A stretch of 64,000 nucleotides of DNA from Candidatus Planktophila versatilis. Its GTDB lineage: Bacteria; Actinomycetota; Actinomycetes; Nanopelagicales; Nanopelagicaceae. Position numbers and translations under genes: made by a program. The DNA is taken from positions 744,001 through 808,000 of the forward strand of contig NZ_CP016774.1 in assembly GCF_002288105.1 (NCBI RefSeq), in the 5' to 3' direction. The notes under the pieces were generated by a model, which was not told where the DNA came from, searched no databases, and saw only the letters and a program-made list of their open reading frames with translations. This document shows, in pieces, positions 9,677 through 18,769 of this stretch (positions within the stretch are counted from its first letter, which is position 1; every line of letters begins with the position of its first letter).

Positions 9677-9692
9677 AGCCTACCTTTAGGCT
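9677..9692. promoter_or_regulatory. Symmetric -10 elements between the MMPL gene and lipB
   Basis: AGCCTA (9677-9682), CCTT, TAGGCT (9687-9692) form a perfect inverted repeat. The right arm is a TANNNT -10 hexamer six bases before the lipB GTG; the left arm reads TAGGCT on the minus strand and could serve the MMPL gene 54 bases away. A bidirectional promoter is the simplest reading. Confidence 0.5.
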
Positions 9693-9698
9693 GTACCC

Positions 9699-10370
9699 GT
9701 GCCAGTTGTTAGCCCCGACCTCGAGTCGCAAATATCCGCAGAAGCCATCGCGACCCAGCGACTCGGTACCCGGGATTATGACCAGGCGCTGGCGATCCAA
9801 CGCAAAATTCATCTGGATGTAACCAAAGAGCTCGCTAGAAATACGCTACTCATTGTTGAACATCCATCGGTCTACACCGCTGGCAGAAGGACTCTCGATT
9901 CAGAGAAGCCAACAGATGGCACGCCCGTCATTGATGTTGATCGTGGTGGGAAAATTACTTGGCACGGAATTGGACAGCTAGTTGGATATCCCATTGTTAA
10001 ACTCGCTAACCCACGCGAATTAGTTGGTTTCGTACGCGAAATTGAAGCAGCGCTGATTGAAGTCTGCAATCACTTCGGTATTGAAAGTAAACGCATCGTC
10101 GGAAGATCTGGGGTCTGGGTGGAGGATTCAAGCGGTGCGCGCAAAATTGCAGCCATTGGAATCCGTGTGGCATCGGGTGTGAGCATGCACGGATTTGCCA
10201 TCAATGTAAATCCTGATTTAGCGGCCTTTACCAAGATTGTTCCCTGTGGGATTAACGATGCCGAAGTTACCTCAATGGCAAAGGAATTGGGTAGAGCGAT
10301 TACTATTAATGAAGTGCAACCTGTTGTCGAAGAGATTCTCTGCCAACACTTAGCGAAGGTGAGCGCATGA
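9699..10370 (+). CDS. lipB: Octanoyl-ACP:protein transferase (lipoyl(octanoyl) transferase)
   Basis: LipB moves octanoate from acyl-carrier protein to lipoyl-domain lysines, the first step of lipoate synthesis. The 223-residue protein contains the family signature [18 protein letters not shown], the catalytic Lys in [11 protein letters not shown] and the catalytic Cys in PCGINDAEV. The GTG at 9699 lacks a Shine-Dalgarno site but has TAGGCT ending six bases upstream, suggesting leaderless translation. It overlaps lipA by four bases (ATGA), so the two are translationally coupled. Its targets here include the two lipoyl domains of the neighbouring E2 and presumably the glycine cleavage H protein. 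Confidence 0.96.
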   Translation: MPVVSPDLESQISAEAIATQRLGTRDYDQALAIQRKIHLDVTKELARNTLLIVEHPSVYTAGRRTLDSEKPTDGTPVIDVDRGGKITWHGIGQLVGYPIVKLANPRELVGFVREIEAALIEVCNHFGIESKRIVGRSGVWVEDSSGARKIAAIGIRVASGVSMHGFAINVNPDLAAFTKIVPCGINDAEVTSMAKELGRAITINEVQPVVEEILCQHLAKVSA

Positions 10371-11299
10371 CAATCGCACCCGAAGGTCGCAAGCTGCTCC
10401 GTATTGAAGCTCGAAATACCGAGACCCCTATTGAACGCAAGCCGGAGTGGATTAAGACTCGGGCGAATATGGGCCCTGAATACACCAGACTTCGCTCCCT
10501 TGTTCAATCCGAAGGCCTTCATACAGTCTGCCAAGAAGCGGCATGTCCGAATATTTTTGAATGTTGGGAAGATAAAGAGGCAACATTTCTTATCGGCGGC
10601 GAAAAGTGCACTCGTCGTTGCGATTTTTGTAATATCGATACTGGTAAACCTGACCCACTAGACCGAGATGAACCACGACGAGTTGCAGAGTCAGTGCAAT
10701 CAATGGGTCTTAAATACGCCACCATCACAGGAGTTACTCGTGATGATTTAGAAGATGAAGGTGCCTGGCTCTATGCCGAGACTATTCGTAAGGTGCACGA
10801 ACTCAACCCTGGCACTGGTGTTGAAATGCTTGCCCCAGATTTCAGCGGAAACCCCGTCCTTCTCAACGAAGTTTTTGAGACACGTCCTGAAGTTTTCGCA
10901 CACAATCTTGAAACAGTTCCGCGTATCTTCAAAAGGATTCGTCCGGCATTTACCTATGAACGCTCGCTCAATGTCATTACCCAGGCGCGAGAATTTGGTC
11001 TAATCACTAAATCAAACCTCATCCTTGGCCTTGGTGAAACTCGTGAAGAAATTTCACAGGCACTCATAGATCTCCATGCTGCCGGATGTGACCTCATCAC
11101 TATCACGCAATATTTGCGTCCGACAAGTAAGCATCACCCAGTTGAGCGATGGGTCAAGCCTCATGAATTCGTTGAGTTGGCACAAGAGGCCGAAGACATT
11201 GGTTTCAGTGGCGTTATGAGTGGCCCACTGGTGCGAAGCTCATATCGCGCTGGTCGCTTATATAAGCAAGCACAAGAAAAGCGCTCACTACGTGGCTGA
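10367..11299 (+). CDS. lipA: Lipoyl synthase (radical SAM)
   Basis: LipA inserts two sulfur atoms at C6 and C8 of the octanoyl chain on lipoyl domains. The 310-residue protein has both iron-sulfur sites: the auxiliary cluster C55/C60/C66 (CX4CX5C) and the radical SAM cluster C81/C85/C88 (CTRRCDFC). The C-terminal RSSY motif, whose serine ligates the auxiliary cluster in studied LipA proteins, is also present. It overlaps lipB by four bases upstream and an acyltransferase by eight bases downstream, so lipB-lipA-acyltransferase is one transcription unit. Confidence 0.97.
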   Translation: MTIAPEGRKLLRIEARNTETPIERKPEWIKTRANMGPEYTRLRSLVQSEGLHTVCQEAACPNIFECWEDKEATFLIGGEKCTRRCDFCNIDTGKPDPLDRDEPRRVAESVQSMGLKYATITGVTRDDLEDEGAWLYAETIRKVHELNPGTGVEMLAPDFSGNPVLLNEVFETRPEVFAHNLETVPRIFKRIRPAFTYERSLNVITQAREFGLITKSNLILGLGETREEISQALIDLHAAGCDLITITQYLRPTSKHHPVERWVKPHEFVELAQEAEDIGFSGVMSGPLVRSSYRAGRLYKQAQEKRSLRG

Positions 11300-11990
11300 T
11301 CTTGTCTATCCACCAGTTGTCGTAGCTATTAAGCTTTTTTGGAAATATCTAGGACTTCGATTTGATTTTCAGGGCGTTCACCATATTCCACGCGATGGAG
11401 GGGCAATTCTCTCCATCAATCACGTGGGCTATTTAGACTTCGCACTCACCGGAACTGCCGCTCTTCCCACTGGTCGCTACGTACGCTTCATGGCAAAGAA
11501 AGAAGTTTTCGATAATAAATTAGCTGGGCCGCTTATGCGTGGAATGCACCATATCTGCGTCGATAGAAATAGTGGCTCGGCATCTTTCGTAGCAGCACTA
11601 CGCGCCCTTCGCGCAGGTGAAATAGTCGGCATCTTTCCGGAAGGAACCATCTCGGTCAGCTTTGAAATAAAGGAGTTAAAATCTGGCGCCGTGCGTCTTG
11701 CCATGGCTGCCGGTGTTCCCGTTATTCCCACAATCGTCTGGGGTTCGCAGCGAATTTGGACTAAAAAGGTGAAGCGCAATCTGCGACGCGAGAAGATACC
11801 CATCATCGTGGAATTCGGTGAGCCGCTCTACTTTGATAAGCAGAGCGATGTTGAAGCCAGTGAGAGTTTGCTACGCGAAACTATGATTACGATGCTTCAT
11901 CAGGTGCAGCAGAAGTATCCCGATTCACACCAGGGTCAACGCTGGGCCCCGCTCCGCCTTGGTGGTAGCGCCCCCGCTCCCCTAAACTAA
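11292..11990 (+). CDS. PlsC-type 1-acyl-glycerol-3-phosphate acyltransferase
   Basis: A 232-residue phospholipid acyltransferase-family protein. The catalytic block NHVGYLD (HX4D) lies near residue 44 and the substrate-binding block FPEGTIS near 118. It probably acylates lysophosphatidic acid or a related glycolipid at the inner membrane. I chose the GTG at 11292, which overlaps the lipA stop in GTGGCTGA, over a further-upstream start at 11220 that would overlap lipA by 80 bases and add residues unlike the family. A second PlsC paralogue is at 23543-24244. Confidence 0.87.
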   Translation: MADLVYPPVVVAIKLFWKYLGLRFDFQGVHHIPRDGGAILSINHVGYLDFALTGTAALPTGRYVRFMAKKEVFDNKLAGPLMRGMHHICVDRNSGSASFVAALRALRAGEIVGIFPEGTISVSFEIKELKSGAVRLAMAAGVPVIPTIVWGSQRIWTKKVKRNLRREKIPIIVEFGEPLYFDKQSDVEASESLLRETMITMLHQVQQKYPDSHQGQRWAPLRLGGSAPAPLN

Positions 11991-11995
11991 CGCCC

Positions 11996-12670
11996 ATGTT
12001 TAAGCGAAAAAAGAGTAAAGAACCCAAGATCAAGACTCCTCGTTTTAAAACGATTCGTGATGCATATGCCGTCACTAAATCAGTAAAACCGTGGATCGGT
12101 GTTGTTCTCATTGTTACATTCCTCATTGTTCTAGCAATTGGAATCACGCTTGGCTTTGTTTTTGATCACCCTGTCTATGGCGGCTTTGTCACAATTCCGG
12201 TGGCTGTGCTCGCTGCAATGTTTCTCTTTACTCGTGTTGCGGGCTCTGCTGCCTATGCAAATATTGAAGGCCAAATGGGCGCAGGCGCCAGTGTTCTCAT
12301 GGCAATTCGTAAAGGATGGACAACAACTCCCGCTGTTGCAGTCAATCGCCAACAAGATATGGTCCATCGCAGCGTTGGTCGCGCCGGAATTGTTCTTACC
12401 GGCGAAGGTGGCTTTGCAGTGCGTCAGATGATTCAAGACGAAAAGAAGAAGGCTGAACGCTTTGCTCCAGGTGTACCCATTACTGAAATTATCGTGGGCG
12501 ATGGCGATGGCCAGATTTCAATTCGTAAGTTACAAAAGCACGTCACCAAACTTCCTAAGAAGCTATCTGCTCATCAAATGCGTGAAGTTCGTGCGCGTCT
12601 GAAAGCAGTTGGTGGTCTGTCTATGCCGATTCCAAAGGGTCCAATGCCAAAAGGTATAAAGATTCGTTAA
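11996..12670 (+). CDS. DUF4191 family membrane protein
   Basis: A 224-residue actinobacterial protein of unknown function. It has a basic N-terminus (about 1-35), two closely spaced hydrophobic segments near 37-58 and 62-80, and a soluble basic C-terminal domain. It sits downstream of lipA, as in mycobacteria (the Rv2219 position, from memory). TAAACT (11983-11988) lies seven bases before the ATG, partly inside the end of the upstream gene, suggesting its own leaderless promoter. The position suggests a conserved link to lipoate or membrane function, but no motif reveals activity. Confidence 0.85.
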   Translation: MFKRKKSKEPKIKTPRFKTIRDAYAVTKSVKPWIGVVLIVTFLIVLAIGITLGFVFDHPVYGGFVTIPVAVLAAMFLFTRVAGSAAYANIEGQMGAGASVLMAIRKGWTTTPAVAVNRQQDMVHRSVGRAGIVLTGEGGFAVRQMIQDEKKKAERFAPGVPITEIIVGDGDGQISIRKLQKHVTKLPKKLSAHQMREVRARLKAVGGLSMPIPKGPMPKGIKIR

Positions 12671-12673
12671 GCC

Positions 12674-13324
12674 CTAGCGGGAGTAAAGAAGTAGAAGAAC
12701 TCCAGCAATAATCAGAACTGCAGCTGCAATAATTGAGCCAACGCTACCTAGTCTTTGTGGCAGTCCACGAATTCCGCTTTGCTGATCCTTTTTCATATCC
12801 TTTAACACATTGATGAAATGTGCTGCCACGCCAAAGATCGCTCCCCCAAGCCACATCCACAGTGGCGGCGTAATCTCCTTCGATTTCACAATGCATGAAG
12901 GAAGCGCCGCAAATGCAACTGCGTAAGGAAGCGGAGAAAGAGCTGTGAACTTAAAGTAGAAGTTGTAACCAACTCCGCAAGCGATTCCCAACATATATAC
13001 CAGGCCGCCTTTTATGCCCAGTGGGCCAAAAAGATTTGCAAAGAAAGCAGATGGAATCATCCAGAAGGTCCACTTGCGAAGTGCGTTATAAGAAATAGCC
13101 TGGGCAACGAGCGGCTTCTTTATTCGCTGATGTGAGAGATCATCCTGATAGTCATATAGGTCATTGCTCCAGCCAACAATGAGTTGACCTAAGAAAACTC
13201 CGAAAGCTATGAGATAAGCCGGACCCTCCCACCAGTAATACTGGGCGAAGAAGAAGGCAATCGTTGTGACAAGTACGGTGGGACCAAAGTGTGATGCTTT
13301 CAGAAGCGCAGCGATTTTCGACAT
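12674..13324 (-). CDS. Small UbiA-family prenyltransferase
   Basis: An intramembrane prenyltransferase-fold protein of 216 residues, shorter than the usual 280-300. The first Asp-rich motif is intact (NDLYDYQDD, near residue 55) and the second appears as DMKKDQQSGIRGLPQRLG near 175. Several hydrophobic segments surround them. UbiA enzymes attach isoprenoid chains to quinone, haem or sugar acceptors; the acceptor here is unknown. It follows the RDD gene by nine bases on the same strand, so the two are likely cotranscribed, and it is convergent with DUF4191. Possible roles include menaquinone or other prenylated-lipid synthesis. Confidence 0.78.
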   Translation of the reverse strand: MSKIAALLKASHFGPTVLVTTIAFFFAQYYWWEGPAYLIAFGVFLGQLIVGWSNDLYDYQDDLSHQRIKKPLVAQAISYNALRKWTFWMIPSAFFANLFGPLGIKGGLVYMLGIACGVGYNFYFKFTALSPLPYAVAFAALPSCIVKSKEITPPLWMWLGGAIFGVAAHFINVLKDMKKDQQSGIRGLPQRLGSVGSIIAAAVLIIAGVLLLLYSR

Positions 13325-13333
13325 TGCAATCAG

Positions 13334-13720
13334 CTATCTACTACGCACCAAAACGGTATTAGAAAATCTCTCATTAATCCCTCGACCGTTTTCATCGAAG
13401 GTGATCGCGGTAACCAGTGGCATAAGAAGAGCTGTCCTAATGAGAGCTTGTATGGGTGTTACTGGTCCAGCATCTGAAAAGCGAACGACCTTAAGCCCCA
13501 CAAGACGATGGCCAAAGGATGCTCCGGTGAGTGCGATCAAGAGTGAGTACTCGGCGAAGAGCAGAATCAGGAGCGGGATTCGAGCGTTAGGAACTCGATC
13601 GGCCAAAGTGCCTGACCCGGCAAAGAAGCCAAGGGCTATGGCATAGCAGGCCAACCAGTCGAGAGTGATGCCCATAAGGCGACGGCCTTGGCTCACACGC
13701 GGAAAATCCTTCTGAGTCAT
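13334..13720 (-). CDS. RDD family membrane protein
   Basis: A 128-residue RDD-domain protein with about three hydrophobic segments and the motifs RRLMGITLDWLACY and FGHRLVGLKVV typical of the family; function unknown. It occupies the place next to glnA where mycobacteria also have an RDD gene. I chose the ATG at 13720 over a start 27 bases upstream because TAGGCT (13733-13728 on the minus strand) lies seven bases before it. Its -35 region would overlap the putative GlnR box at 13741-13756. Confidence 0.82.
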   Translation of the reverse strand: MTQKDFPRVSQGRRLMGITLDWLACYAIALGFFAGSGTLADRVPNARIPLLILLFAEYSLLIALTGASFGHRLVGLKVVRFSDAGPVTPIQALIRTALLMPLVTAITFDENGRGINERFSNTVLVRSR

Positions 13721-13740
13721 GGGCGCAAGCCTAGTGTGAT

Positions 13741-13756
13741 GTAACACGGCTGTAAC
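13741..13756 (+). promoter_or_regulatory. Candidate GlnR-type operator upstream of glnA
   Basis: GTAAC (13741-13745), six bases, GTAAC (13752-13756): two direct repeats with 11-base period, 119 bases before the glnA ATG. Actinobacterial GlnR boxes have GTNAC/GAAAC units spaced by six bases. The same motif, in the gene-ward orientation, occurs upstream of amtB (61461-61476). No glnR gene is in this window. Confidence 0.6.
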
Positions 13757-13874
13757 ACAGAGAATATGACATTTTTACGCAACGGAACTAACCTTCACTC
13801 CATCAGGCGCACTCAGAGTTGAGCTCGCAAAGACGATTTCGCTGGGCAATCACTAGCCTTAAATGGGAGTAACT

Positions 13875-15308
13875 ATGTTTAAGAATTCAACCGAAATTTT
13901 TGCATACATCAAGAAGGAAGATGTGAAGCTTGTCGATGTTCGCTTCACCGACCTTCCAGGTATCCAGCATCACTTCAACGTTCCAGTTGAATCATTTGAT
14001 GAAGCTGTCTTTACCGATGGACTGATGTTCGATGGTTCATCGATTCGCGGATTCCAATCAATCCATGAGTCAGATATGAAGTTGCTCCCAGTTCCAGAAT
14101 CAGCATTTATTGATCCATTCCGTCTTGAAAAAACTCTTGTCATTATCTTCTCTGTTCACAACCCTTCTGATAACACTCCATACTCACGCGACCCACGTGG
14201 TGTAGTGAAGAAGGCTGTTGATTACTTGAAGTCAACTGGTATTGCAGATCAGGCGTTCTTTGCACCAGAGGCTGAGTTCTACGTCTTTGATGCAGTGCGT
14301 TTTAAGACTGGCATTAATGAGGCATACCACCACATCGATTCATATGAAGGTTCTTGGAATACCGGCATCGTTGCCGATCCAGATGGAACACCTAACCGTG
14401 GCTATCGCACACGCGTTAAGGGCGGTTACTTCCCAGTCTCACCAACAGATCAATTTGCAGACCTTCGAGATGAAATGGTGATGGAACTCGGTCGCGCAGG
14501 TCTTCTGGTCGAGCGTTCACACCACGAAGTGGGAACTGCCGGACAGATGGAGATTAACTATCGCTTCACCGACATTCTCTCTGCCGGTGATGAATTGATG
14601 AAGTTCAAATACATTATTCGCAACGTTGCTTGGGAAGGTGGTAAGACCGCCACCTTCATGCCAAAGCCACTCTTTGGAGATAACGGTTCTGGTATGCACG
14701 TTCACCAGTCACTGTGGAAGAACGGCAAGCCACTCTTCTTCGAAGCTGGCACATATGGCGATCTTTCAGATATGGCGCGCTGGTACATCGGCGGACTTCT
14801 CAAGCACGCTCCATCACTACTTGCCTTCACCAACCCAACTGTGAACTCATATCGTCGCCTGGTTCCAGGTTATGAAGCGCCAGTAAACCTTGTTTACTCA
14901 GCTCGTAATCGTTCTGCATGTATCCGTATTCCAATTACCGGGTCATCACCAAAGGCTAAGCGCGTCGAGTTCCGTTGCCCAGATCCATCATCTAATCCAT
15001 ATCTAGCATTTGCTGCGATGCTCATGGCTGGTATCGATGGAATCGTGAACAAAATTGAACCACCTGCTCCAGTTGATAAGGATCTCTATGAACTAGAGGG
15101 CGAAGAAGCTGCCTCTATTCCTCAAGTTCCAGGTTCACTTGATGCTGTTCTTAACAGCCTGGAAAAGGATCACGAGTTCCTCACCAAGGGTGGCGTCTTC
15201 ACCGAAGACCTCATCTCAACCTGGATTGAGTGGAAGCGTAAGAATGAAGTTGATTATGTTCGCTTGCGTCCACATCCAGCTGAGTTCGAGCTCTACTACG
15301 ACATCTAA
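13875..15308 (+). CDS. glnA: Glutamine synthetase type I
   Basis: GlnA condenses glutamate and ammonia with ATP and is the main ammonium-assimilation enzyme. At 477 residues it is full length, with the beta-grasp motif [10 protein letters not shown], the metal-binding segment [16 protein letters not shown] and NRSACIRIP. Tyr405 in DLYELEGEE is at the expected adenylylation position of GS-I beta enzymes, so GlnE-type control is likely although glnE is not in this window. The ATG at 13875 is preceded by GGGAG (13865-13869); a start 12 bases earlier would swallow that site. A strong terminator follows. Nitrogen control is suggested by the upstream GTAAC-N6-GTAAC box. Confidence 0.97.
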   Translation: MFKNSTEIFAYIKKEDVKLVDVRFTDLPGIQHHFNVPVESFDEAVFTDGLMFDGSSIRGFQSIHESDMKLLPVPESAFIDPFRLEKTLVIIFSVHNPSDNTPYSRDPRGVVKKAVDYLKSTGIADQAFFAPEAEFYVFDAVRFKTGINEAYHHIDSYEGSWNTGIVADPDGTPNRGYRTRVKGGYFPVSPTDQFADLRDEMVMELGRAGLLVERSHHEVGTAGQMEINYRFTDILSAGDELMKFKYIIRNVAWEGGKTATFMPKPLFGDNGSGMHVHQSLWKNGKPLFFEAGTYGDLSDMARWYIGGLLKHAPSLLAFTNPTVNSYRRLVPGYEAPVNLVYSARNRSACIRIPITGSSPKAKRVEFRCPDPSSNPYLAFAAMLMAGIDGIVNKIEPPAPVDKDLYELEGEEAASIPQVPGSLDAVLNSLEKDHEFLTKGGVFTEDLISTWIEWKRKNEVDYVRLRPHPAEFELYYDI

Positions 15309-15322
15309 GAGATTGTTATAGG

Positions 15323-15356
15323 AAAACCCCGTCAGCGATGGCGGGGTTTTCTATTT
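15323..15356 (+). terminator. Rho-independent terminator after glnA
   Basis: AAAACCCCG (15323-15331), a 10-base loop, CGGGGTTTT (15342-15350), then CTATTT. The A-rich 5' flank also makes it usable in reverse. It isolates glnA from the TetR gene. Confidence 0.85.
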
Positions 15357-15412
15357 CCAACATCACATCAGTTCCAGTGGCACCAAGTGTCCGCTCATAG
15401 AAGAATTGCGAC

Positions 15413-16030
15413 ATGTCTCCAAAGATTCAAGCTCGGACGATTCTAGAGCAACGCAAGATGCGCCAGAGTCAGATTATTGACGCTGCTCTTTCAATCGCGC
15501 TTAAAGACGGAGCATCGTCTATAACAGTAGCCGCAGTAGCTAAGAAGGCGGGCATTGCTCGATCTTCGGTCTATGAATATTTCTCATCCTCAGCGGATTT
15601 AGTTGCGGACTTAGTCATGGAAGAGCTCTCCATCTATCAAGAACGTCTAATGACAGCGGTGAAAGATGTCCAGGACCCTTATCGATACATCGAACTGTGG
15701 ATTGCAGAAGCACTTGAATATGTCATTGATGGTCGACACTTACTTGTTAAGAGTTTGAACAGCGCTGCTATACCCGAATTTCGTCGAGGAGAAATTGCTC
15801 AAGGCCATAGAAATCTCATGGCATCTATCGCTGCCCCACTTGAACAGATGGGACTTGAGGATATTCGAGGTGCAATGAGTTATCTGCAGAACACCATTGA
15901 TGTCGCCGCAACTAGAATCGAATCTGGGCATGAATCAGCGCTCGAAATCCGTAACGCACAGAAATATTCGTTAGCTGGACTCCGAGCGCTAGCTCAAGAT
16001 GCTAGAAGGGAAGAAGGCCGTCAAATTTAA
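15413..16030 (+). CDS. TetR-family transcriptional regulator
   Basis: A 205-residue one-component regulator. The N-terminal helix-turn-helix is clear (ITVAAVAKKAGIARSSVYEYF, about residues 38-58); the rest is a helical ligand and dimer domain without a recognisable effector class. It is transcribed alone after the glnA terminator. Its 3' end overlaps by 29 bases the convergent secreted-protein gene. No obvious palindrome lies within its own 100-base upstream gap, so the target is unclear. Confidence 0.88.
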   Translation: MSPKIQARTILEQRKMRQSQIIDAALSIALKDGASSITVAAVAKKAGIARSSVYEYFSSSADLVADLVMEELSIYQERLMTAVKDVQDPYRYIELWIAEALEYVIDGRHLLVKSLNSAAIPEFRRGEIAQGHRNLMASIAAPLEQMGLEDIRGAMSYLQNTIDVAATRIESGHESALEIRNAQKYSLAGLRALAQDARREEGRQI

Positions 16031-16448
16031 TTTTGAGAGCTTGGTCTTCACTGCGATCATCTGATGCGTTGTGATCGCTTGTAACAAAGAGGACGCATGT
16101 TGTGTGAATGCAATCACCCTTATCGAAATACTTATCCAGCTTCATCGTCAATTTTGATGTTCCGGACTTCGCTCCCATTTTCTGATCAGCGGCGACACTT
16201 GAGATCCAGAGCTTGGAAGCAGTCGAAGGATTACATGCCGTTGGCAAATCTCCAGCCTTTTTAGGAGCCATGCATTGGCTGATATAGATTCCGTGATCTA
16301 GTGGAAGTCCAGCGACCTTAATCGTGACTATCGGGTTCTTCTTATTGATTTTAAACTGCGGGGTTACCTTTACCTGTGTTAGAGCTGATGCGCTACTACT
16401 ACTTACTACGAGCAAACCGAGGATTAAAACGGAGAGAAACTTCTTCAC
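16002..16448 (-). CDS. Secreted neocarzinostatin-like Ig-fold protein
   Basis: A 148-residue exported protein: signal peptide about 1-22 (MKKFLSVLILGLLVVSSSSA), then a beta-rich domain. The pattern VTP...TIKVAGLPLDHGIYISQC...ACNP...LTMKL...GDC-X4-C follows the neocarzinostatin/macromomycin apoprotein layout, with four Cys (C59, C72, C113, C118) placed like the two disulfides of neocarzinostatin (spacings 13 and 4 intervening residues... the second pair CIHTTC matches CTTAAC). Start is GTG with AGGAG six bases upstream. No enediyne biosynthesis genes are nearby, so it is not assumed to carry an antibiotic. Fold assignment is by motif recognition only. Confidence 0.6.
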   Translation of the reverse strand: MKKFLSVLILGLLVVSSSSASALTQVKVTPQFKINKKNPIVTIKVAGLPLDHGIYISQCMAPKKAGDLPTACNPSTASKLWISSVAADQKMGAKSGTSKLTMKLDKYFDKGDCIHTTCVLFVTSDHNASDDRSEDQALKIKFDGLLPF

Positions 16449-16556
16449 AAAAAACTCCTATCAAATGGGTGTATGCGTTAGACCTTATGCCTATCTCCAT
16501 CTACTTTTATTCGACAGGTTCCTGATTAACGTCGGCAAATACATTAGAATCTAAGC

Positions 16557-17351
16557 ATGCTCTCGCACATCCTGACTTTCATCTTCTTTCTATTAATTGG
16601 ACTTGAAATCCGACATGGGCTTGAAAAACCTAAGGATGTAATTCTTCCCGCGATCTGTGCTTTTGGCGGAATGTTGGTGCCCGCGATTATTTTCATCTCC
16701 CTCAATCCAGACTCGCCCGCTTGGGCAGTTTCTATGCCTACAGACGTAGCACTGGCTTTAGGTGCTCTCTCACTCCTTGGAAAACGGATTAAACCTGAGG
16801 TGCGGTTCTTCCTTCTGACTCTCGCGATTGCTGATGACTTCTTCTCGCTTGCGGTAATCGGAATGTTCTTTAAATCTGAGCTGCGCCTAGAAAGTTTTAT
16901 CTACACCTTAGGCGCGGCCGCAATTGGTTACCTACTTCCTTATCGCGCCCAACTCATCAAAGTTCTCTCCCCTGTCGTAACCTTCTTCATCATTCCTGTC
17001 TATATCATCATCAATTTATTAGCCCAGTTGGATTTCTCCCAGGCAACATCTGCAGTCTCACTTTCAATTATCGCCGCCAGAGTTGTTGGAAAAGTTCTCG
17101 GCATATCTTTGACCGCCTGGTTACTTGTGAAAATAACATCTCTTAAATATCCGAGAAATGTCCAACTCACGGACATCATCGGAATTGGCTTCCTATCTGG
17201 CATGGGCCTCACCGTGTCTATGGTGATCGCCGAAATTACAGTGAAATCTGATGTGGAACTTAGCCAGGTTCGAATGGGGCTCTTTATCGCAGCTCTTATC
17301 TCTGGCCTTCTCGGACTCCTCTGGCTTAAACGCTCTCCTGTCGCACGATAG
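16557..17351 (+). CDS. nhaA: Shortened NhaA-type Na+/H+ antiporter
   Basis: Homologue of the NhaA antiporter that exchanges sodium for protons across the membrane. Only 264 residues against about 390 in E. coli. Key residues are retained: D63 (E. coli D133 equivalent) in MPTDVALALG, D93-D94 (D163-D164) in LAIADDF with the identical 30-residue spacing, and K179 (K300) in VVGKVLGIS. About 60 N-terminal residues (TM1 and part of TM2) and about 50 residues between D94 and K179 are missing. An in-frame TAG (16545-16547) lies 10 bases upstream, so no longer start exists. Its 3' end overlaps the convergent permease by 26 bases. It could be a reduced but functional antiporter or a degraded copy. Confidence 0.8.
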   Translation: MLSHILTFIFFLLIGLEIRHGLEKPKDVILPAICAFGGMLVPAIIFISLNPDSPAWAVSMPTDVALALGALSLLGKRIKPEVRFFLLTLAIADDFFSLAVIGMFFKSELRLESFIYTLGAAAIGYLLPYRAQLIKVLSPVVTFFIIPVYIIINLLAQLDFSQATSAVSLSIIAARVVGKVLGISLTAWLLVKITSLKYPRNVQLTDIIGIGFLSGMGLTVSMVIAEITVKSDVELSQVRMGLFIAALISGLLGLLWLKRSPVAR

Positions 17352-18735
17352 TTTTTCGCGCGATTAATGCATATCCAAAAAAGCCAATAACGAGGGCAAA
17401 GAAGACTCCCAGATTTGCATATGCCCACTGCCCCTCTTTGCCACCAAGTGCACCCAAGAAATAGCCCTGCCAAGTAAGCCAACTAGCAAAACCATTTGTG
17501 ACAAATCCCCAGCCAACGATGGTCGCAATAACCAATATGCCAATTGATGTGAAATTCCAGGCACCATATCGACCTTCTATTCGATAGAGATCATTCTGGT
17601 CATAACGCTTTCGCAGCAATACATCGGTCACAAATATCGCAGACCAGGCGGCAATAGGAACGCCCAGTGTGATGAGAAATCCCTGGAATGGATAGAAGAA
17701 GTCATCTGCAACCCAGACGAAGTAGATAGCCCCAGCAAGCATGATGATGGCATCAAGTGAAGCTGCAACATGTCGTTTCACAGGTAGACCAAGTGAAATA
17801 AGAGTTAATCCAGATGAGTAGAGATTAAGAATCGCTCCCCCAACCAAGCCAAGGATTGCTACCAGCGCAAAGATAATCAAATACCAGGTTGGCAAAATAG
17901 TTGTCAGTGCGCCGATGGGGTCACTGGCAATCGCACCCGCCAGATCTTCACTACTAGCAGAGAGGGCGGCACCAAAAATAACCAGGATAATTGGGACCAC
18001 TGATGCTCCAAAGACGGTCCAGCCGATAACGCTTCTGCTGGAGACGGTCCTGGGCAGGTAGCGTGAATAGTCAGCGGCAGAATTCACCCAACCCAAACCT
18101 ATTCCGGTGGCACCGAAAATCAGTGCTCCAATGAAGCCCTGCACGCTTCCAGCTTTCATAGATGTCACAAGACTCCAATCAACTTTGTTGATTGTCAGCG
18201 CGATGTATACGCAGGTCATGGCGATCGTGATAATCGTTAGATAGCGCTGTAGTTTCATGATCACGCCAAAGCCCAGCACCCCGGCTGAGACAGTAAGTGC
18301 GACTGCTAGTGCAAAACCAAGAATCATCGCAGTGTCGCGATCAAGCTGGCCAACTCGCACGAACACTGTGCCGGTAGCTAACGTTGCAAGAGAGACAAGC
18401 ACTGTTTCCCAACCAACAAAGATTAAGTAGGAGAGCAGGCCCGGTAGCAGGTTGCCTTTCACTCCAAAGGCGGCTCTAGAAAGCACCATCGTTGGCGCAT
18501 TTGATTTCTTGCCAGCAAGTGAACTAACACCGACAAGCAGGAATGAAAGGACTGTTCCTAAAACCGCTGCAACCGTTGCCTGCCAGAAAGAGATGCCAAA
18601 GCCTAAGAAGAAGGAGCCGTAAGAAAGAGCAAGCAAAGAAACGTTCGCCCCACACCAAGGCCAGAAGAGTGAGGACGCTTTACCACCACGCTCGCTCTCA
18701 TCGATAACGTTGGTGCCGTTGAGTTCCAGGTTCAT
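17326..18735 (-). CDS. NCS1-family nucleobase:cation symporter (cytosine/purine permease)
   Basis: A 469-residue membrane protein with about 12 hydrophobic segments. N-terminal WPWCGANVSLLALSYG and the mid-protein GLGWVNSAADYSRYLPR segment are characteristic of the cytosine permease (CodB)/NCS1 family, which imports cytosine, purines, hydantoins or related compounds with a cation. The specific substrate is unknown. TAAACT (18748-18743) lies seven bases before the ATG, suggesting its own leaderless promoter inside the 34-base gap after the SDR gene. It ends inside the convergent nhaA gene. Confidence 0.88.
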   Translation of the reverse strand: MNLELNGTNVIDESERGGKASSLFWPWCGANVSLLALSYGSFFLGFGISFWQATVAAVLGTVLSFLLVGVSSLAGKKSNAPTMVLSRAAFGVKGNLLPGLLSYLIFVGWETVLVSLATLATGTVFVRVGQLDRDTAMILGFALAVALTVSAGVLGFGVIMKLQRYLTIITIAMTCVYIALTINKVDWSLVTSMKAGSVQGFIGALIFGATGIGLGWVNSAADYSRYLPRTVSSRSVIGWTVFGASVVPIILVIFGAALSASSEDLAGAIASDPIGALTTILPTWYLIIFALVAILGLVGGAILNLYSSGLTLISLGLPVKRHVAASLDAIIMLAGAIYFVWVADDFFYPFQGFLITLGVPIAAWSAIFVTDVLLRKRYDQNDLYRIEGRYGAWNFTSIGILVIATIVGWGFVTNGFASWLTWQGYFLGALGGKEGQWAYANLGVFFALVIGFFGYALIARKTIVRQESV

Positions 18736-18769
18736 GCAGGCGAGTTTAGATTACCTAACCAATATTTGC

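Noticed and set aside
11220-11291. Longer N-terminus for the acyltransferase after lipA
   Set aside because: It would overlap lipA by 80 bases and has no family similarity; GTG 11292 overlapping the lipA stop is more economical.
16324-16554. Upstream frame that might supply the missing NhaA N-terminus by frameshift
   Set aside because: Its translation has no NhaA-like TM1/TM2 sequence, is mostly antisense to the secreted-protein gene, and ends before the NhaA start.
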